The notes: a model not told the origin generated them from the letters alone. 64,000 bases of DNA from Locusta migratoria (GCA_026315105.1 CM048745.1:283321747-283385746), one strand, 5' to 3'; shown: positions 1-11,612, counted from the stretch's first letter. A program made the numbers and translations.

Positions 1-1505
1 GTATGCAACATATTTTAAAGACTTTGCAGAGGTAAAAACACCTTATATAGATTTTCGTATGGTTGATTTTAGGTTATATATAGCTGTGTATGAAATATAG
101 GTAACATATTGAAATTTTATTTTAAGTTGAGAGCAGAATGATATCTTATGTGGTTCTTGAGATATCGATCCGCAAGTAACAGCAATAGGTTCGAAAACAC
201 TGCATCCAGAACTGTGATTTCTAAGGTATCATATCTTGGGGAATAGTTAATTACTCAAATTTTGTGTGTATGTTGTGTAGATGTTTTTCTAGAAAATAAG
301 TTTCCCGTTTTCAAAAATCTGTATTCGTTATCACTATATGCTAGAAAAATCATAATTCTTTGTATCAAAAGAATCAGTTGTAGGTATTGGCAAATTTGCA
401 CTTCTATTCATGGCAAATTGTCAAAATTTTTATGATATGTCTTAAGATGATTATCCCGGGAAGCCTTGAAAGTATTTTCCATAATACTCCCCATTACCAA
501 GATTTGTAGATTCCCAGTTACTTTACAATTGCATGTCCAATGTGCTCCTAACAACCGGACTGACATGTAATTACAATTTTATAGTCTGTGTCAGCTATGA
601 AGGCGGCCTAGTTTTAAGGCATTCTGCGCATCCCCCCCCCCCCCCCCCCCCATTACCTCAATGACAGCCAATAGTGTTCATTCCGTAGGTGCATGGCTGG
701 CTGTGAGTTACGCAAATGTTTCTCCCACAGGTGCAACTGTTGGCGCTCAGCTGTAGCTCCTCCCCTCCACACTTCCCCTGTCACTCCACCTCTATGCGCG
801 AAGCGCCTTCTTATATGATGCCAGCTGTAACTAACCTAGCAGACATTCAGCAAGGGTTTTTGGTTCGAAGGTCATGAACCTGTGTTTCTAGTTACTGTTT
901 ACTCTTTGATAACATTTATAAAAGTCATAAGTCACTGTAAATTTTTGTCTGTGATGGAAATTTTTTCAATATATTTATATTAGTCACAGATCGCTGTACA
1001 ATGTGTCTGTTTCAAAGATTTTGCACTACATGGGTATACCTGTTACGTATTGCTGTAAATAGTGTCTCTGACAAAACAACCTGCAGTTAAGACTTTATAT
1101 CCATTACACATTAACCTTAATTGATGCTGTTTTTAAAAACTTTGCAGTTTCTATTGTAGTTATATTCATAAATTATCACCGTAAATTGCATCTTACAAAA
1201 AACTTGGCAATGAACTTCTCCTCCAATTCCCCATTTTTAGTCTATGTATCGATTATAATTTATTTCTTCACAAAAAAGTGAATGTTGCTACCTCCCCAGC
1301 ATTCCACAGGCTTTAGACGAATGCTAAACCCGTTTAACTATTTTAAAGTACAGTATTAATTGTATCTTTCATTTGTACAAATGTATCAAGGTAACCAAAT
1401 TTTACTCCTCATTGAATTCACGTTTTCATATTATATAAGCAGTACACACTACTGCAATAGAAAAAGACGGGAACCAGCTGAAAACTGCACCTCTCGGAGC
1501 TCAAG
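1..1505. other. AT-rich sequence, no gene seen
   Basis: No open frame, splice-bounded exon or recognised repeat apart from a 20-base C run at 632-651. The stretch at 660-840 is somewhat more GC-rich but carries no open frame of note. Confidence 0.5.
632..651. repeat. poly-C run
   Basis: Twenty consecutive C residues. Length in the assembly may be unreliable. Confidence 0.9.
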
Positions 1506-2422
1506 AAAGGCGAATATGTTCTCTAAGAGAAATGTGTAGAACCAGCTGTCTCAATCCTCATTCTGACTTCATCACCAAAAATTTTGGCATATGAACATAT
1601 TCACACTATTTTTGGCTGAAATTGAGTAGAAGAGAGACATTGCAAGAGGGAGAGACAGATATGATTGAACAGAGAAAATGCCAGTTCAGGAGAAAGGCAT
1701 ATGTTTGTAGACAATAGCAGTGGTGCAAAACAAGATGTTGGAAGTCCAAAACATTTGAGTAAGAAACCAAGATAGATCGAGATGATAGCAATTGGTGCAA
1801 AAGAGAGAGGAAAGAGTGGGGAAAGTGGAACAAATGGAGAAAATACATAAAACATGAGGATATGGCTATCAAATACCACCAAATTTTACCATGAAACAAT
1901 TTTTCCCATTGTCCCATCCACAGTACCTGTATTTTAAAGTTTCCTATCTAAGGGTCAAATCTCAAGCAAACCCTCCCCATGGTCACATCTGCAAAGAAAA
2001 CAATTTTGATTGAAGAGAATTAAAGCCAACTCTTTAAGTGAAAAAGAAAGGAACATTGGTAACGGGACAGGAAATGAATGGGACAATGTAAGTGGGGCAG
2101 GGAGACAATTAAAGTGGCAGAAACACACAGTGTTAAGGATTGGAGAGGGAAAGGGATGAAGACATTGAAAGTTTAATATAGACAGAGGAGAAAGTGGCAA
2201 CGGGAGAGACAGAAAACAGACGTACAGAGACATATATATAGTCACTGACAGTGAGATGGCAGTGCTGGCTAAGAGGGCTTAACTGGGTAAAAGTATTTAC
2301 AATGTTCTGCACTAAAAGAGCGCGAATATGTTCACATACCAAAATTATTGGTTAGGTAGGAATGAGGATTGATCCAGCTGGTTTCACTCTTTTCTTTGAG
2401 AGAAAGAACTTATTCGCCTTTT
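1506..2422. mobile_element. foldback/MITE-like element with ~100-bp inverted ends
   Basis: The left arm (about 1506-1606) and right arm (about 2320-2422) are imperfect reverse complements. Shared blocks include AAAGGCGAATA, ACCAGCTG, CAATCCTCATTC, AATTTTGG and GAACATATTC. The interior is purine-rich on the plus strand with recurring GGGAGAGACA-like words and encodes nothing recognisable. No clear target-site duplication was found. Frames here are by-products of biased composition. Confidence 0.7.
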
Positions 2423-3887
2423 TCAGCTGTTGCTTTTATAATCTATGTCTGTTAAAGTACTTCCTTATACACTCTCTCTGCTTTTTGTTATTGCACTTGA
2501 ACATGCATTATCATGGAGTACTTACTGACTACTCTTATTTTAACTGTGCATTTTGTGTTCCTGTTTTTTCTTGTCCAAAAGGTAATAACCTACTATTCAT
2601 TTGCAAACAGTGAATATCTTTACAGACTAATACTAATTTAATATTGTCACAGCACACCGATTATTCATTCTGCTGTCATTTGAGTATTTCTAAATATGTT
2701 GTTAACTTTTTCTTTGATCTTAAATCACTTATGTAAAGTCCTGTGTTTCTTATATAATTGCATAGGCTTCCACTGCCAGAATCAGTTGACAAACTTGAGT
2801 TATAAAGAGAAAGTGTAATTACAACACAGCGCAGAGCACATACAGGCATTGCCCAACATCAAAAAGTGTTGAGGGTTTTAGGATGCAGACATGCATTATT
2901 TTCAAATCACGGATAATTTCAGTTGCATTCATAACATTACAATTTGAGGGCCACTGACTGAAAAATTTCAAGCCCCCAAAACCAGTATTTTGTCCCATTA
3001 TTAAAACTTTTACTGCTGCATTTGTGATTGGTATATCTTAAAGGCATCACATGCTATTAAAGGTCTTTCTTCAAAGTTTACTATATTTTACTTCTTTCAT
3101 TAGTCACAAATTATGTGATAACAATGGCAAAAGTATTTATCCTGCAAAAGAAATTAATTGGAAGTTAAACATAACCCATCAGAAGTAACATGTAGATAGC
3201 AAATGGCTTTGTTAATAATTTTCTTCATCACAACATTTTTTTATTTTTATTTTTTTATTTTTTTACAAAAAGTAGAAAATAATAATCAACATTCTCATTG
3301 AATGATTGCACCTGGTTCATGATTGGCCTTCTGTCATTGAAACATTACACATCATGAAAAAAAAAATCACCAACACCATAAGTGAATTTTAACCCCAGGA
3401 AGTTCTATGCCGGCATGTGAAACATCTACCTTTCAAAGCATTAGTAAGTTTTGCAGATCCAAGGGGAAGTATATTGTCACTTTTTATTATGAAATCTGGG
3501 AAATATTGTGATTTTTAATACCCATGTATACATCCTGAAAAGAGTAATAAGTCATCAAACTTGTTTTTATGGAAAGCAGTGTTAAAATAATGATCCACAC
3601 ATCTTCAGCTTTTGCTAAAAATGACCTTAATACCTTGTGGCTCCTGTAATTTCTTCCCACTTGTTGCTGAGTTGAACTGTATGTCCCTAAGTACAGCAGT
3701 GTTCACAAAATGAAATCCCATGCCTTAGCAACACTGTTCCTAAAAAATAGTCACTTGCCAAAGATTCACTTCTTTCAAATTTTCACACAATAATCATAAA
3801 TTACACTTTTTTATGCTTGAGGGGGATTAGTAACTTATTAGATAACTTCAGTTGATACTAATGAGAGACCTTATGCTATCTACTTGC
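2423..3887. other. non-coding sequence downstream of the last host exon seen
   Basis: AT-rich. If exon 3888-4119 is terminal this would hold its 3' UTR. If the GC donor is used it is intron. No further exon with both splice sites was recognised. Confidence 0.4.
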
Positions 3888-4119
3888 CTGTATGCCAGCG
3901 TTGGGGGTTCCTTGCGGGCTGTTGCGTGCCTGCTGAAGGATGGCAAGTATGCGAACTAGTGCGTTGAGACGTGCATCACCACTTGATTGCGGGTATGGTG
4001 CATTGTAGATTGGTGTGGGTGATGGCAAAGGTGCCTGAGGGGGAGGTGACAATGAAGGCTGTGGTCGAGCTGTGGGTGATGGCTTGTAAAGGCTGTTCCC
4101 AGTAAACTGTGTCACTGGC
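3888..4119 (-). CDS. internal (or last) coding exon of unrecognised Pro-rich protein
   Basis: Seen: on the minus strand a T-rich tract followed by CAG ends at 4120, a strong 3' splice acceptor. From 4119 an open frame of 77 full codons runs to 3888. The first base completes a split Arg codon (AG|G) left by the exon at 8612-8777, so phases agree. The right end reads CAG|GCAAGT, a near-ideal donor except GC for GT. If it is not a donor, the frame runs only four more codons to a TAG at 3878-3876, making this the last exon. The peptide has a Pro-rich stretch (SLSPPPQAPLPSPTP) and then a predicted amphipathic helix (ARLNALVRILAILQQARN). No domain is recognised. Known: about 1% of animal introns use GC-AG with exactly this kind of otherwise perfect donor. 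Inferred: a real host exon. Function unknown. Confidence 0.72.
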
Positions 4120-4691
4120 CTGAAAAAAAAGGGGCTGCTGTCATTTTATATGCTTTCTGCATGAACATTTCTTCCTTGTACTAAGTAAATTACCATTAGG
4201 AAATTGGCATCGGGATTTGTTACTTTTACCAGGATGTTGTCATTCTGTCTGGATTTTCAACTATTGTAGTTTTGTCTTATACATATAATGAGTTGTTCAA
4301 TAGAGGCTTACAATTAGGGTTGTGTCAGAGTAGTTTGACTAAATCCATTATTCGCCGAATCTAGCACACTGGCTTCGGATTCGAGATTCGGTGCATAATG
4401 GCCAAATACTAACAAATCCCAAATCCAAAGTGTTATCTACAAACCTTTAGTTACGAATGTTGTAGTTTACTTTGCATAACGGTTCACTTTTGTTTGCATT
4501 GTTTACTTTATTTTCCAAAGATCCGCTGAAAGATGCGATGTCATAAAACAAAATGACCTCACTTTGAATAGTTCTGATAAATGGCGCTAGGAGCCGCCAC
4601 AAGTAACTTTTCCCGTCTAATATAAGAAGTGTTACACAGGCTTGCTTAGCAAGTGCAGACATATATACTGGCACCAAAACTTGTGCACTCT

Positions 4692-4722
<31 letters not shown>

Positions 4723-4739
4723 AAGAAGAAGGAAGAAGA
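4692..4739. repeat. (GAA)n microsatellite
   Basis: Near-perfect GAA trinucleotide tract with one interruption near its right end, inside the candidate hAT element. Confidence 0.95.
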
Positions 4740-5580
4740 CAAGTCTAATTTCCTTTTTATTTTCGACTATTGAATTTTAATACAGCATCCAATGAAGGAG
4801 ATAGAACTTTAGTATTGCTCAACTTCAAATGTAGCAGCCTTTCAAATATAAGTAGCAATAAAACTAAATTTATTCACACAAATACCAACAATACATGAGG
4901 CTTTAGGATTCTTGAATGAGTTGCCTCATTCTGATTTCACGTATTGTTTCGTCGAATTTTGTGATTTCAAGAAGAAAGTTATTTATTATGTGGGAAAAAA
5001 GTTCTAATTGTGCACCATCCAGGCAGGATGACGTCAATTCAGCAACCGCTTGATGTCTATTTCAATAAATTCTGTAAGGTAAAGCTTAAACACATGTACG
5101 CCTACTGCCTTTCGAAAAGTGACAGACAACTGACACCAACACGTGTAAAATGCGCAAGTGTGCCAGTGGAATGATGATACGTGGAAGTGGGTTCCAAATC
5201 AGATTGCGTAACAGACATTTAAAAACGTTAGATGTTGAATGCAGTGGATTGTATGAGGGATGATGCTCTGTAGTACGAAGGAACTGTGATTCAGAATTAC
5301 CTTACCTGTATCTAATTGCTATTATAAACATTTTGTAAAATTTGTATTATAAGTCTGAAAAAATTGTTTTATATTATCACATTTAGTTTCATACAATAGC
5401 CATACATTTGCAGTCTTATCTAAAAGCTACTATGTAAAGCTGACTGGCAAGCGTGTGTTGCGTCAATATGCCTGATACTACAACCACTGCCTTCGTGCTA
5501 CAAAGTACATGTTTTTCTATTAGGGGTAAGGGATTGTTCCTATGAATCATGATTCGTAAATTCAACACACTCTTTTCCAT

Positions 5581-5645
5581 GAATAATACAAATGTAAATG
5601 CTGGAGAATATACGTGTCACATTAATGTTTACATTTGTATTATTC
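5581..5645. repeat. perfect 18-bp inverted repeat
   Basis: GAATAATACAAATGTAAA at 5581-5598 is the exact reverse complement of 5628-5645, with a 29-nt loop. AT-rich, inside the candidate hAT interior. Confidence 0.85.
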
Positions 5646-6515
5646 TTATGCTGAATGGGAATAGTTAGAAATGAAGCACGGCAACTGACTTCTAGTATTG
5701 ATTTTCAAATCTTCTACGAATAAAAATTCTGTGCAGACAAGTTACGTGCTCTTAAATGTTTGAAAGAATAAAGAAATGTACAAAATATCCTTGCTTAACC
5801 TTCCAGAATGTGCTACCTGCGCATTAAGTGCTTTTCACAGTTCTGAAATGTCTCGGTGGCAATAACAAGTACACACAAATTGAATAAACGCAGATTTCTC
5901 TGTTTCTGAATGTCCTGTCCATCACTCACGGAATGCCTGATATGTCAATATTATAATATTTAACATTTACAGTTCCTATTTTTTAAGAATCTATTTTCTA
6001 ACTTCCTCAATAGCTACTCATCTTTTCAGGTTTTATTTTTGACTCTTCCTTTGGAAAAAAAAAAATAATAATAATACATAATCCATCCTTTGTAGGACTT
6101 CATTCTTCAATTATTTTTTATTTCATCAAAATGACACAGTTTGTAATAGAGTGAAGAAAGTTTCTTATTACCTTTTAGAGCTTCTAAATAACATATATAT
6201 CAAAATATTTCATGCAAATTTCTTTTAAGGATAGGGGGTATTAAAAAAGTCCTTAAGATATAAAATGAAAATCTAAATGAAATTTAAATTTCTTTAATTC
6301 TACTGTTAATATTGTCATTTGGGATCCACTCCAGAAGGCTTTATCTTCATCACTGGCTGTGATAGAGGTAGTAATTCTTTTTAAATACATGTACTTGAGT
6401 TGACAGGTTTTGAGTTAGAGATTCAGAAGATTCGATTTGGGTTCGGGATTTGGCACATGTTTTATTTAAGATTCGATTCGGTAAAACTGGGGTTCCACCC
6501 ATCCCTACTTACCAT

Positions 6516-7894
6516 TATTTCTCAAATATCAAAATTTTATTCTTACATTAATATGTTATTTTCAGTGACTCTGATAATTTTATCCCATTAAATAAGCCTG
6601 GTGCACAACTGATGACTGTGGTTGCATTGTTTACTATTTGTTTCATTACATAATAAATTGTGCAAGTTTCATGTTTGTTTCCATATGTTCTTTTGCAATG
6701 TACTGTCATCATTGTTAGTAACTTGACAACTTCATGAACTTAACATATCACTTGTTGTCTGTCACTGGGGGAGGGGGGGGGAGGTTTTTCTTCATGTTGA
6801 TTCAGTCCAATATGTGCCATTATGTGTTAGCCTTTGTCAATATAACTATAAAATATCAGCTTTGTTTTGGTTACGTGGAGGCCACAAAAAGTGGTATGCT
6901 GCTCCCACTCAGATTAGTGATGTAACTTTTGGTGTTACTCTTTTTGATGTTTTGACATTTTATTAATGTTCTTAAAATCTCAAGAGATGATAAAATTGTT
7001 TTCTAAAAGAGATAGATTGGCTGGCCAGTATTTACCTTAGTGCTGTACAGCCGATAGTAACACGAATGAGGATTTTTCTTTTTCTGTGTAGGGTTCATTG
7101 CACGTTGTTATAATTAAAATCTTCCTTGTCAGTTTTGTCACGAGAAAAGTTGTTCATAAAAAATAATTTCATTTCCTGTCTCAGTTTAGCCTGTGGTTTT
7201 AATCTCTTAGAATGTCTCATAACATTTTCATTCTTGCAGAACTAAAGATTTATTAATGCCAGAAATTACAAAAGTCCTCAATAACATGTGCTCTGGGAAC
7301 ATGTCAGAAGAGCACATCTAGTGACAAATGAAGACATGATAGGTAAAACACAAATTTGTCATGTTTTTCATGTTTGGGCACTGCACTTGTGTGATGAGTG
7401 GTTTTCATATCAGGCTGTGGTCATTCAGATTTAGGTGGGCTGTGGTTCCACTACATTGTTTATGGTGAATACTGAAATGGTTCCATTGAAGGGAATATAT
7501 CTGCCTTTCTTCCCCATCTTAATTCAACAGTTCAAATTTGTGCTTGTTTCTTGGTACATTAAATCGTTGTATTCCTTCTGTGTCTGTACAAAGAATATAA
7601 CTTTTCAGAATATTTTAGCGAACAAAAAAGTTTGATGCATTGAAATTTCTACTTTCAAGTATGTTTACTACACCATGTCACATCAAAAATAGGTTGTCAG
7701 TTTTTTTTAATGGTCAGTAAAAAATACATTATGTGAAACTATATTTTTTTCATTACTGTAAATATATAAATCTCTCCAAGTACAAGGGTAAACTTTTTTT
7801 GTCTCTATGCAAATTTAAAATAAGTAATTCATGAACATCAGGATTTTATTAAATGCACAGGTGGAGACTCCCTACAGTATAACTATTTTCCCAC
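6516..7894. other. intronic AT-rich sequence, nothing recognised
   Basis: A G-run at 6769-6782 and scattered T runs. Frames here are short and have no coding signature. Confidence 0.5.
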
Positions 7895-8260
7895 AACCCC
7901 CCAGGCCCTAACATTTGCTCATTCCCCTGCATGATCTCTCCCATTCCACAACCTCCCCCTTCCCTTTACACACTCCAACCCCCCCCCACCCCCCTCCTGT
8001 AAGTCTTCCATTCTGTGAACTGGATCCAATTTCTCCCCTTCCTTCCCACCTCCCGACCAACCAGGCACCTGTTAGTGTATCCTGGCTTAAATAGTCAGAG
8101 CACATTCTGACAGACGGCAGATGACTTGCATCCATTCCCTCCTGCCTCCCACATTGTGCTGCCTCCTCATCCCAACCATAGATTGTTGCTGCCAGGGTCT
8201 GTCCGTACTTTGCAGTCTCACCGCAGTGGCTGGAGACAATCTTCATGTATGTGAGAGTGA
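7895..8260 (+). repeat. CT-rich interspersed repeat, plus orientation
   Basis: A pyrimidine-rich block (7895-8060) is followed by a motif region CAGTGGCTGGAGACAATC (about 8225). I associate this architecture with a high-copy orthopteran repeat. An oppositely oriented, diverged relative lies at 9010-9400. Assignment is from memory of the pattern. Confidence 0.45.
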
Positions 8261-8611
8261 GTGCAAGTGTTTCTAAGTTTGATAAAAAGTAAAAAAAGAG
8301 TGGTCTTTTATGTATTTCTTTCTGCGACCCTTGGAGATGTCTATGTAGTGAATATCAATTTGTCCCTTTTAAAATATTATTACGATTTTAGACATTTTCA
8401 AATAGAGCATTCAAAAACTGCAACATTTAACATTTGAGACTGGGAAATACTGGCGTGTAATAGAATGGGACTTCTTGAACTAAAACACATAACTGCTATT
8501 TTGCAAACTGAAACAGTGTGGTGTCAGGGTCATAGGAGAAGATATTTTAACAATGAAATTGCAACTAAAATTGAGATACTTTTCTCAGAGTTAAGGAGTT
8601 GACATGTTTAC

Positions 8612-8777
8612 CTGTAAAAGCCTATGGGTGGAGGTGCAGCAGCTGGTCTTGCCGCCACACTCTGCTGCGTGATGTAGTACGTCATGTAGGGGATGAGCCG
8701 CCGAAACCGTTCTGAGCTAGATGGCATCTGGCCACTACTTACAGGGCTGCTGTTGTTGTGAGTGCTGTTTGTGGACA
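8612..8777 (-). CDS. internal coding exon of the same unrecognised protein
   Basis: Seen: minus-strand acceptor TATGTTTGCAG ends at 8778 and donor TACAG|GTAAAC begins at 8611. The 166-nt exon is open in only one useful phase: two bases, 54 codons, then AG. That leaves exactly the two bases needed by the next exon at 4119. The peptide begins Ser/Asn-rich (STNSTHNNSSPVSSG), then ERFRRLIPYMTYYITQQ, a likely helix, then an Ala/Pro-rich run ending IGFY. The overall style matches exon 3888-4119: short helix in a Pro/Ser/Ala-rich, probably disordered context. No known domain was identified, and cellular location cannot be judged because the N-terminus is absent. The upstream exon was not found in the window, so it lies in a long intron to the right or beyond the window. 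Confidence 0.75.
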
Positions 8778-9009
8778 CTGCAAACATAATATTAAGATTT
8801 GATTTCCTAAAATAAATTTAAAATGTACATTTGAAAAGTATTGATAGCTATGAGGGCATCACATCTCCCTGACCATATCTAAATTACCTAATTGTGAAAA
8901 AGGATACACGATCAGAAATTATAAGGAATATTGGGTGACCTTAAATAATGACACATTCAGATCGGGATAGCAACATGTTTGAAAATAATACATTGCTGTT
9001 CACTGCGAA

Positions 9010-9400
9010 GAGCAGACATTGAAACACAGTGTGTCATGATGAAAAGACTGTTGAGGTATAATCTTGCAGACAATTTCTGAAATAAAAAATGCCTGCGCAG
9101 TCACACATCCATAACTCCCACAATTGTTTCTGGTATCTGGCCACTCAGGCAGAATGGGGTGGAGGAAGATGAGGTGATACTTTTTTGAGTGAGCTAGGAT
9201 GTATCGGTGATGGGATAGGGCAGCTGTAATCTGGTGAGTGAACTGGAAGTGGCGGAAGGGTGGAGGGAACATGAAGGATGGGGAAGCAGAAAAGACTAGG
9301 TGCATTGATGGAGAGGATGTGGAGGAGGAGATGGACAACTTGCAAAATTGAAGTTTGAGTTCGGGTGGGTTGTAATATGGAGGATATGTTGTTGTGATTT
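9010..9400 (-). repeat. CT-rich interspersed repeat, minus orientation
   Basis: Read on the minus strand this is pyrimidine-rich and contains AGTGGCCAGATACCAGAAAC. It resembles the 7895-8260 repeat in opposite orientation. The open frames across it come from biased composition. Confidence 0.45.
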
Positions 9401-9614
9401 AGTGCAGCCGGTGTTGTTTGGAAAGATTCAGATTTCACTGTCTTCATGAAGCATTCATTGAAGTGAAGTACAGCTAGTTGGGCAGCATGTTCAGTATCTG
9501 AACGTTTCAGCAGTCTGTTGGTCAAAATCTGATGGCAATGTTCCATGATGACAGAAAAAACTTTTTAGACGTCACATACATTGAAAGCAGCACAGTGAAT
9601 AGAGTTAAGTTTGT

Positions 9615-9672
9615 ATATTCCATGGTTGCCTTCACAGGTAGCCATATTCCATGGTTGCATTTACAGGTAGCC
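9615..9672. repeat. 29-bp tandem duplication
   Basis: Two adjacent 29-base units beginning ATATTCCATGGTTGC, differing at two positions. They lie about 30 bp before the start of LINE homology. Confidence 0.85.
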
Positions 9673-9702
9673 CTGCCTGTCTGTAACAAGAATAGAGAAG
9701 GT

Positions 9703-10377
9703 GGTAAGGTGATGCGCATGAGTAGGAAAAACAATTGCATAATGTTTGAATACAGCATTACCAGTGAGCTTCTTGATACAGTCGCGTCGTTCAAATATCT
9801 AGAGCGATATGAAATGGAATGAACATGTAAGGACAGTTGTGAGTAAGGTGGGCAGCCGACATTGGTTTATTGGGAGAATTTTGGGAAGATATACATCATC
9901 TGTAAAGGACACCGCGTAATAAAACACATGTACGACCAAATCTTGAGTGTTGCTCAAGTGTTTGGAACCCACAGCAGATCAGTTTAAAAGGAAGAAATGG
10001 AAGCAGTTCAGAGGGGAGCAGCTAGATTCATTACTGGTAGGTTTGACCAATGTGTGAGTATCACTGAAATGCTCCGGGAACTCAAATAGGGATCACTGGG
10101 AGAAAGACGATCTTTTCGAGAAATTCTGTTGAGAAAATTTAGAGGACCAGAATTTGAAGCCGAGTGTAGAATGATCTTTTTGCTGACTTCTTAAATTTCG
10201 CGTAAAGATTACAAAAGACAAGATAATAGAAATTAGGGCTTGTACAGAGGCATATAACATTCTTTTTCCTCTTGTTCTATTGAGAGTAGAATAGGAAAGG
10301 AAATACCGAGTAGCGGTCCAGAGTATCCTCCGCCACATACCTTAAGGTGGATTGCGGAGTATGTTAATGTAGATTAG
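9703..10377 (+). mobile_element. 5'-truncated Jockey/CR1-like LINE copy
   Basis: Aligns base by base with 38400-39070 of the longer LINE copy, starting GGTGATGCGCATGAGTAG. It covers the C-terminal part of the reverse-transcriptase ORF (MRMSRKNN...) and the 3' tail ending GTAGATTAGATG. It is broken: a deletion removes the YLGV region near 9802 and stops interrupt the frame. No activity expected. Confidence 0.85.
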
Positions 10378-10749
10378 ATGTTTCGTTACGTCCTGCTTAG
10401 GAATCTTTTGACATGCTTTCTGGTCAAAACATCATTATGAATTATGCAGGTAAAATGACGCGCCTACTGACGAACATTGGTCAACGAGATGCCCATTGCG
10501 TCTCTATGGTGTCCGACAACGTTAATAGCTTGGCCGGTATGACTTTATTCCGATAATGTAGAGAAAGAAATAATGTAATTTGTGTTCCACGCGTAGCGGA
10601 GGATGTCACAACGTGGCGTTGCCGCGTGAATGAAATGGAAAGTGCTGCCGCGGAACCGTGTGTGAATGCGGCAGTTGAGTAAGAGGTACGCTACTACTTT
10701 CTGTACACTTCCCGTGTCACAGAACGAGCCAAGCTGTCGATTCACGGGT

Positions 10750-10870
10750 CGGATCCACACATTGGAACCAACGTTGGCGCGGCTCCGTTTCTTGTCGGTA
10801 TTTCGGCCAAACATCAAAGGACGTTGGGCCAATGTGGGTACGTCGTCTACACATTGGCGCCAACGTTGCA
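10750..10870. repeat. cluster of inverted CCAACGTTGG-type motifs (left)
   Basis: Contains CACATTGGAACCAACGTTGG, an inverted ACGTTGGGCCAATGTGGG, then CACATTGGCGCCAACGTT. Each motif is internally near-palindromic. It matches the cluster at 11529-11612 in opposite sense, suggesting subterminal repeats of one DNA transposon. Confidence 0.6.
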
Positions 10871-11528
10871 TTCTATATTTGTCGTCTGCTAGTCTCGAAA
10901 CTGTTTCTTTCATCGTTCGTTCTTCGACGCCGTTTATTTTAACGTTTCAAAATCTCATTGTAAATATTATAACTGTACCAGAAAGTGATTCATTTGTGAA
11001 AGCAACCACAAAAATCGAAATGCCACGGCAAAACTTAGGCGCGATCAGTGAAATAATTTTTTTTAATTTTGACAATTACTGAAGGCAATTTTTAAAATCA
11101 ACATTTCCTGTCAAGTTCCACATATTGCTCTGCGAACTTCAAGCACTACCAGTGATATGAATGACATAGTTATTTTAGAAAGGAAGTGTAGACTTCTAAA
11201 ACTGTCTCCTGTGGCAAGAAAACGAAGAGTCAACTTTCAATACCAAAAGAACTTTAGCAAGTGTAGTGTCCCTCCAAAACGTATCGGTGGTCTAAATTTT
11301 AATAATGTGTATAGGTTACTTGTAACATATTTTAAAACTTACTCATTTCGTAATTAATGTTCGGTAGGAAGTGATACCACACACCTCATCATCTTTTACA
11401 TATGTTTCCCTTTTTGGTTTTTAGTTACAAAATGTAATTGTTCACTCTCATAACCGTTAATGCATCGTCCGCGAGTTGTGTGTCAGATATGCAGATATGT
11501 TTACGTTGGCTCTCGACGAATTCAACTG

Positions 11529-11612
11529 AATGTTGGCTCCAATGTGTGGACGCTGTCTCAAAAATATTGGCCAACGTTGGCGCCAGCGTTGGTACCAATG
11601 TGTGGACGCGGA
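11529..11612. repeat. cluster of inverted CCAACGTTGG-type motifs (right)
   Basis: Contains ATGTTGGCTCCAATGTGTGG, then GGCCAACGTTGGCGCCAGCG and TTGGTACCAATGTGTGGAC. This is the reverse-sense partner of the cluster at 10750-10870. Small frames through both clusters share an HTLVPTLA-like peptide only because of the repeat. Confidence 0.6.

Larger units (their letters stand above)
4315..6507. mobile_element. candidate non-autonomous hAT transposon (2.2 kb)
   Basis: Starts TAGGGTTGTGT and ends as the reverse complement of TAGGGATGGGT (9 of 12 terminal bases pair). It is flanked by 8-bp direct repeats CTTACAAT (4307-4314) and CTTACCAT (6508-6515), 7 of 8 identical. Eight-base duplications and short TAGGG-type termini are typical of hAT. 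Subterminal regions at both ends are rich in TTCGGATTC/GATTCG words. The interior has a GAA microsatellite and no recognisable transposase. Confidence 0.55.
4120..8611 (-). other. intron between the two recognised host exons
   Basis: GT at 8611-8610 and AG at 4121-4120 bound a 4,492-bp phase-2 intron. It contains a candidate 2.2-kb hAT element (4315-6507), a CT-rich interspersed repeat (about 7895-8260), poly-G and poly-T runs, and otherwise AT-rich sequence with no supported exon. Confidence 0.65.
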
